This document shows positions 23,069 through 26,620 of a stretch of 26,620 nucleotides of DNA, in pieces; positions within the stretch are counted from its first letter, which is position 1; every line of letters starts with the position of its first letter. Both the position numbers and the translations under genes were made by a program. The DNA is taken from positions 1 to 26,620 of the forward strand of contig CAZSDZ010000040.1 in NCBI GenBank assembly GCA_964605795.1. Reading direction: 5' to 3'. Source of the stretch: JAFGOM01 sp964605795 (GTDB lineage: Archaea > Halobacteriota > Methanomicrobia > Methanomicrobiales > Methanospirillaceae). The notes below the pieces were generated by a model. It ran no database searches. It was not told the DNA's origin and saw nothing but the letters and a program-made list of their open reading frames with translations.

Positions 23069-25264
23069 TTATACTACAAGATCGAACCGGTCAAGATTCA
23101 TCACCTTATTCCAGGCAGCCACGAAGTCCTGTACAAACTTCTCCTCAGCGTCAGAGCATGCGTACACCTCGGCCAGGGCCCGGAGCTGGGAATTCGAACC
23201 AAAGATAAGATCGACACGAGTGCCGGTCCACCTCACTTCACCGGTCCTGCGATCCCGCCCTTCAAACATATCCTTCTCGCCTGATACTGGTTTCCACTCC
23301 GTTCCCATATCGAGAAGGTTTTTGAAGAAGTCATTAGTCAGAACTTCCGGCTTCTTCGTGAAAACACCGTATTGTGTCCCTCCAAAGTTGGTACCAAGCA
23401 CCCGCATGCCGCCGATGAGCACCGTCATCTCAGGTGCGGTAAGCGTCAGTAACTGTGCCTTATCAACCAGTGATGCCTCTGCTACCATGGGGAGGCGGGC
23501 TTTCTGGTAGTTACGAAACCCGTCTGCCAGCGGTTCGAGAACCGCAAAGGATACCACATCGGTCTGCTCCTGCAGGGCATCCATGCGTCCGGGCGTAAAG
23601 GGAACCTCGATCTCGTAACCCGCTTTTTTTGCAGCCTGCTCGATGCCTGCACAACCGGCGAGGACTACCAGGTCGGCACACGAGACTTTCTTACCGCCTG
23701 ATGCCTTTTTGTTGAACTCGTCCCTGATCCCTTCGAGAACCAGGAGAACTTGTGCCAGTTTTGCAGGCTCATTGACTTCCCAGTCCTTTTGTGGTGCAAG
23801 ACAGATTCGTGCACCATTCGCACCACCACGCTTATCAGAGCCACGGAACGTGGAAGCAGAAGCCCAAGCGGTTGAGACCACCTGGGATAAGGACAGGCCG
23901 GATGCCAGGATCCTGCTCTTGAGCTGAGCTATGTCCTGCTCATCTATCAGCGGATGGTTGACCGCAGGGATGGGATCCTGCCAGATGAGCTCCTCGGCAG
24001 GAACTTCCGGCCCAAGATAGCGGGTTCGTGGGCCCATGTCACGGTGTGTCAGCTTAAACCATGCCCGTGCGAATGCATCTGCAAGCAGATCCGGGTTCTC
24101 GTAATAACGTCTTGAAATCTTTTCATACACAGGATCGAACCGGAGAGCAAGGTCAGTGGTCAGCATCCCGGGAGCATGGCGCTTCTTCTGGTCGTGAGAA
24201 TCCGGCACCGTACCTTCACCTGCGCCACCCTTTGGTTTCCACTGGTACGCACCGGCAGGACTTTTGGTTAATTCCCATTCGTAACTGAAGAGATTTTTAA
24301 AGAAGTTGTTGCTCCACCTCGTCGGTGTGGTAGTCCACGTGACCTCAATACCGCTGGTGATGGTATCATTCCCCTTCCCGGTGCCGAAACTGCTCTTCCA
24401 GCCAAGACCCTGCTCTTCTATTCCGGCTGCTTCCGGTTCGGGCCCGACGTGGGAAGCAGGACCGGCACCGTGGGTCTTACCAAAGGCGTGACCCCCGGCG
24501 ATGAGTGCAACCGTCTCCTCATCATTCATGGCCATCCGTGCAAAAACCTCGCGGATATCCCTGGCCGCTGCGACCGGGTCCGGGTTACCGTCCGGTCCTT
24601 CCGGGTTGACATAAATCAAACCCATCTGTACCGCAGCAAGAGGTTTTTCCAGCTCCCGGTCACCGGCATACCGTTTATCTCCAAGCCACGTCTCCTCGGA
24701 ACCCCAGTATGTGTCTTCCTGCGGTTCCCAGACATCCTCACGACCCCCTCCAAAACCAAAAGTCTTAAAGCCCATCGACTCCAGGGCAACGTTACCGGTA
24801 AGAATCAGGAGATCAGCCCAGGAGATCTTATGACCATACTTCTGCTTAACAGGCCAGAGCAGCCGGCGTGCCTTGTCAAGGTTGACATTGTCAGGCCAGC
24901 TGTTCAGCGGGGGGAACCGCTGCTGTCCGCCACTGGCACCTCCCCGACCATCAAAGGTGCGGTACGTTCCTGCACTGTGCCATGCCATGCGAATGAACAA
25001 AGGCCCGTAATGTCCAAAATCAGCCGGCCACCAGTCCTGTGAATGAATCATCAGATCTTTCAGATCTTTCTTCACTGCCGCAAGGTCAAGTTTTTTAAAC
25101 TCTTCCCGGTAACTCGTGCCACTCAACGGATTTGAGAGAGGGGAGTTCTGGTGAAGGATTCTCAGATTTAACTGATCCGGCCACCAGTCCCGGTTGGATC
25201 TGCCTTTGCCGGTGATCTGCATAATACCCCTGCCCGTTACCGGGTTTTTGTTGTTGTCAGTCAT
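23069..25264 (-). CDS. katG: Catalase-peroxidase KatG
   Basis: A 731-residue bifunctional heme enzyme that removes hydrogen peroxide by catalase and peroxidase reactions. Distal-side Arg92, Trp95 and His96 are in FIRMAWHSAGTYR. The covalent Met-Tyr-Trp adduct needed for catalase activity can be formed from Trp95, Tyr218 (GLIYVNPEGPDG) and Met244 (FARMAMND), with the family spacing conserved. The proximal heme ligand is His259 in AGGHAFGKTHG. The second, heme-free duplicated domain (about 430-731) is complete. Length is typical. It has its own promoter, a strong ribosome binding site and a terminator, so it is a single-gene unit. In an otherwise strictly anaerobic lineage it serves oxygen tolerance, and the gene family is known for bacteria-archaea transfer. 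A second in-frame ATG (M15) exists, but the Shine-Dalgarno favours 25264. Confidence 0.97.
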   Translation of the reverse strand: MTDNNKNPVTGRGIMQITGKGRSNRDWWPDQLNLRILHQNSPLSNPLSGTSYREEFKKLDLAAVKKDLKDLMIHSQDWWPADFGHYGPLFIRMAWHSAGTYRTFDGRGGASGGQQRFPPLNSWPDNVNLDKARRLLWPVKQKYGHKISWADLLILTGNVALESMGFKTFGFGGGREDVWEPQEDTYWGSEETWLGDKRYAGDRELEKPLAAVQMGLIYVNPEGPDGNPDPVAAARDIREVFARMAMNDEETVALIAGGHAFGKTHGAGPASHVGPEPEAAGIEEQGLGWKSSFGTGKGNDTITSGIEVTWTTTPTRWSNNFFKNLFSYEWELTKSPAGAYQWKPKGGAGEGTVPDSHDQKKRHAPGMLTTDLALRFDPVYEKISRRYYENPDLLADAFARAWFKLTHRDMGPRTRYLGPEVPAEELIWQDPIPAVNHPLIDEQDIAQLKSRILASGLSLSQVVSTAWASASTFRGSDKRGGANGARICLAPQKDWEVNEPAKLAQVLLVLEGIRDEFNKKASGGKKVSCADLVVLAGCAGIEQAAKKAGYEIEVPFTPGRMDALQEQTDVVSFAVLEPLADGFRNYQKARLPMVAEASLVDKAQLLTLTAPEMTVLIGGMRVLGTNFGGTQYGVFTKKPEVLTNDFFKNLLDMGTEWKPVSGEKDMFEGRDRRTGEVRWTGTRVDLIFGSNSQLRALAEVYACSDAEEKFVQDFVAAWNKVMNLDRFDLVV

Positions 25265-25273
25265 CAGTCACTT

Positions 25274-25310
25274 CCTCCTTTTGTTTGACTTGTCTTTTTA
25301 GGTATTATAC
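25274..25310 (-). promoter_or_regulatory. katG promoter and Shine-Dalgarno
   Basis: On the minus strand a TATA box GTATAATA (plus-strand 25303-25310) lies about 42 nt before the katG ATG, and GGAGG (25274-25278) about 9 nt before it. This gives a short leader with a strong ribosome binding site, unlike the leaderless genes elsewhere in the window. Confidence 0.6.
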
Positions 25311-25878
25311 ATATCCTTCACTGTCAAAACGCCCGATGAAACGGTTTTTCAAAAGAGCATTACAATAATCAGGAATCACAAACACCAGTGACGTGACATA
25401 TGCCCAATCTTCTGGTTCGTTCATCAGGGATTGAATAGAACATACCGGTAACCGGAGCGCCTCCGTTCAAGAGATAAAACAATTTCTTCCCGCCCGAATC
25501 ATGGTTATCTTTCTCATCCCGGGCAGCACACAAACCCAGTCAACCCGGTTGTTACCGGAGTCAGTCCTATGGCAGATTCTGCCCGGTTTCTTACCGCATT
25601 GCAGGAGATGAAATGAGGCAGGATAGCACCACTTAAAAAGAGACTGTTTCCTTTCGCTGTTTCTTTTCCTTCTGGATCAATAAAGCCCCGCTAAACCGGT
25701 GTCTTCTCTGTCTCATTCGCATGATCCGGATCTGGAATCTTTCCCCTGACAATAGGAACACGAAATTGTGCGAAAATAACACCTGACACGTCTTTCCCGG
25801 ATGAATCCATAACGATTGAATACTTTTTTATACCGCCATATCCATATCCTGAAAAAACCAAATAGCTGGATTGGGAAA
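25311..25878. other. Gene-free stretch between katG and the HEPN gene
   Basis: Nothing convincing is coded here. A palindrome CGGAG-CGC-CTCCG lies at 25453-25465 and an AT-rich TTTTTTATA (about 25824-25832) is a plausible box A for the HEPN/MNT operon. A 15-codon ORF at 25568 is too short to judge. Confidence 0.45.
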
Positions 25879-26301
25879 ATGTCGGAAGATATCCGTTACC
25901 TGCAACGCTTATCTCATTATCATAACGCATTATTACTTGTACTGGAAGGAGCAGATCTCTATCATTCACGCAAACTCTCAAACATAAAGAAACAGGGACT
26001 GATCAAATCATTTGAATTCACCTTTGAACTTGCATGGAACCTCATGAGAGATTACGCTCTGTACCAGGGTTATCAGGAGATCAGGGGATCGCGTGATGCG
26101 ATTCGTCAGGCATTTGCAATGGAACTCATATCAGAGGGGGAAACATGGACGGAGATGCTTGCAAGCAGAAATATCACATCCCATACCTATGATGAAAAGA
26201 CTGCTGATGAGATCATTAAAAAAATAATAGAGAGTTATATTCCTCTTTTCCAGGCATTGGAACGAAAAACGGATGAGATATCCCATGCAGGCTACCCCTG
26301 A
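25879..26301 (+). CDS. HEPN-domain protein (HI0074/HepT-like), toxin of a HEPN/MNT pair
   Basis: A 140-residue all-helical protein from ATG 25879 (MSEDIRYLQRL). A TTG at 25816 would add 21 residues but lies upstream of the probable TATA box, so it is not preferred. The core SFEFTFELAWNLMRDYA and the motif R97-x4-H102-x-Y104 (RNITSHTY) identify a HEPN protein of the nucleotidyltransferase-substrate-binding type. In characterised HepT/MntA systems the R-x4-H residues are ribonuclease active-site residues, and the Tyr of R-x4-H-x-Y is modified with AMP by the partner. The MNT gene follows and overlaps. A toxin role is inferred from family and pairing. Confidence 0.88.
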   Translation: MSEDIRYLQRLSHYHNALLLVLEGADLYHSRKLSNIKKQGLIKSFEFTFELAWNLMRDYALYQGYQEIRGSRDAIRQAFAMELISEGETWTEMLASRNITSHTYDEKTADEIIKKIIESYIPLFQALERKTDEISHAGYP

Positions 26302-26614
26302 GATAACCGGCATTTCAGGGAGACAACTGGAACGAATCAGGGACGTTATCGCTTCATTCCCCGGTATCAGAACTGCAGTGATATTTGGTTCCCGTGCATC
26401 CGGTTTACACCGGAGAGGGTCAGACATAGACATCGCCATAGATGGAGATGACCTGACGATTGATGATATCCTGCATCTTTCTGTAAGATTAGATACCCTT
26501 GATCTGCCCTACCATATTGACCTGGTTCATATGCAGAGGCTGGAAAATACTCATCTCCGTGATCATATCACACGTGTCGGAAAATGCATTTACTCCCGGT
26601 ATCCAGACTACTAA
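26285..26614 (+). CDS. MNT-type minimal nucleotidyltransferase (MntA-like antitoxin)
   Basis: A 109-residue protein from ATG 26285, or 113 from ATG 26273; either start overlaps the HEPN gene. It shows the minimal nucleotidyltransferase signature GS-x10-DxD (GSRASGLHRRGSDID), with a third acidic residue in YHIDLVH. The tail RDHITRVGKCIYSRYPDY is typical of the family. In known pairs this enzyme transfers AMP to the HEPN toxin and silences it. Active-site residues are complete, so it should be functional. It ends 6 bp before the right edge of the window. Confidence 0.9.
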   Translation: MQATPEITGISGRQLERIRDVIASFPGIRTAVIFGSRASGLHRRGSDIDIAIDGDDLTIDDILHLSVRLDTLDLPYHIDLVHMQRLENTHLRDHITRVGKCIYSRYPDY

Positions 26615-26620
26615 TCCTTA

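Noticed and set aside
25691..25981. 96-codon minus-strand ORF overlapping the start of the HEPN gene
   Set aside because: It begins inside the well-supported HEPN coding region on the opposite strand and shows no family or ribosome binding site; probably chance, although its second half lies in intergenic DNA.

Overview
This window looks like chromosome from a methanogenic archaeon, most likely of the order Methanomicrobiales and possibly Methanospirillum-like. The reasons are a methanogenesis-marker-8 (DUF2099) gene, a PKD/PEGA-repeat surface protein, an FdhD formate dehydrogenase accessory protein, a DUF217-type VapB with a PIN toxin, archaeal TATA boxes about 25 nt upstream of start codons (several genes look leaderless), and a tRNA without an encoded CCA. 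The genus is inference; no search could be run.

Layout. (1) 1-2615: 3' part of a large extracellular protein with seven PKD domains (the first cut by the window edge) and four PEGA-type repeats. (2) 2772-10021: a sulfur-handling neighbourhood. On the minus strand, a small CxxC protein, an IscS/NifS cysteine desulfurase, an IscU/NifU scaffold and an E1-like (MoeB/ThiF/HesA) enzyme appear to form one operon. Divergently transcribed from it is an 888-residue fusion of a zinc-ribbon/PP-loop PAPS-reductase-like enzyme with a SufS-type cysteine desulfurase. Beyond that, on the minus strand, lie the DUF2099 protein and FdhD, itself a sulfurtransferase family. (3) 10216-10832: a VapBC toxin-antitoxin pair. 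(4) 11018-12229: an ArsB/NhaD/SLC13-type permease with an uncertain start. (5) 12368-12439: tRNA-Val(CAC), minus strand. (6) 12693-16886: a secreted protein with a Cys-rich tail, then two overlapping genes for type I periplasmic-binding-protein receptors. The first receptor carries a C-terminal clan CD (legumain/caspase-like) protease domain with a visible His/Cys dyad. I consider this the most unusual system in the window. (7) 17033-20833: an AT-rich, disturbed zone with a frameshifted gene, a SAM methyltransferase, an IS4/IS1634-type transposase and a MITE-like inverted-repeat element. (8) 20834-22534: a secreted metallophosphoesterase. (9) 23069-25264: the catalase-peroxidase KatG with its own promoter, strong ribosome binding site and terminator. 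(10) 25879-26614: a HEPN/MNT (HepT/MntA-like) toxin-antitoxin pair.

How the genes may work together. IscS and IscU would supply sulfane sulfur and Fe-S clusters. The E1-like enzyme, the PP-loop/desulfurase fusion and FdhD are all families that consume or pass on activated sulfur, so the region plausibly groups sulfur donors with acceptors (tRNA, cofactor or protein thiolation, formate dehydrogenase maturation). The receptor/receptor-protease pair has no ABC permease or ATPase next to it, so it looks more like an extracytoplasmic sensing or ligand-controlled proteolysis module than a transporter. The 17-21 kb zone shows insertion and decay of mobile DNA.
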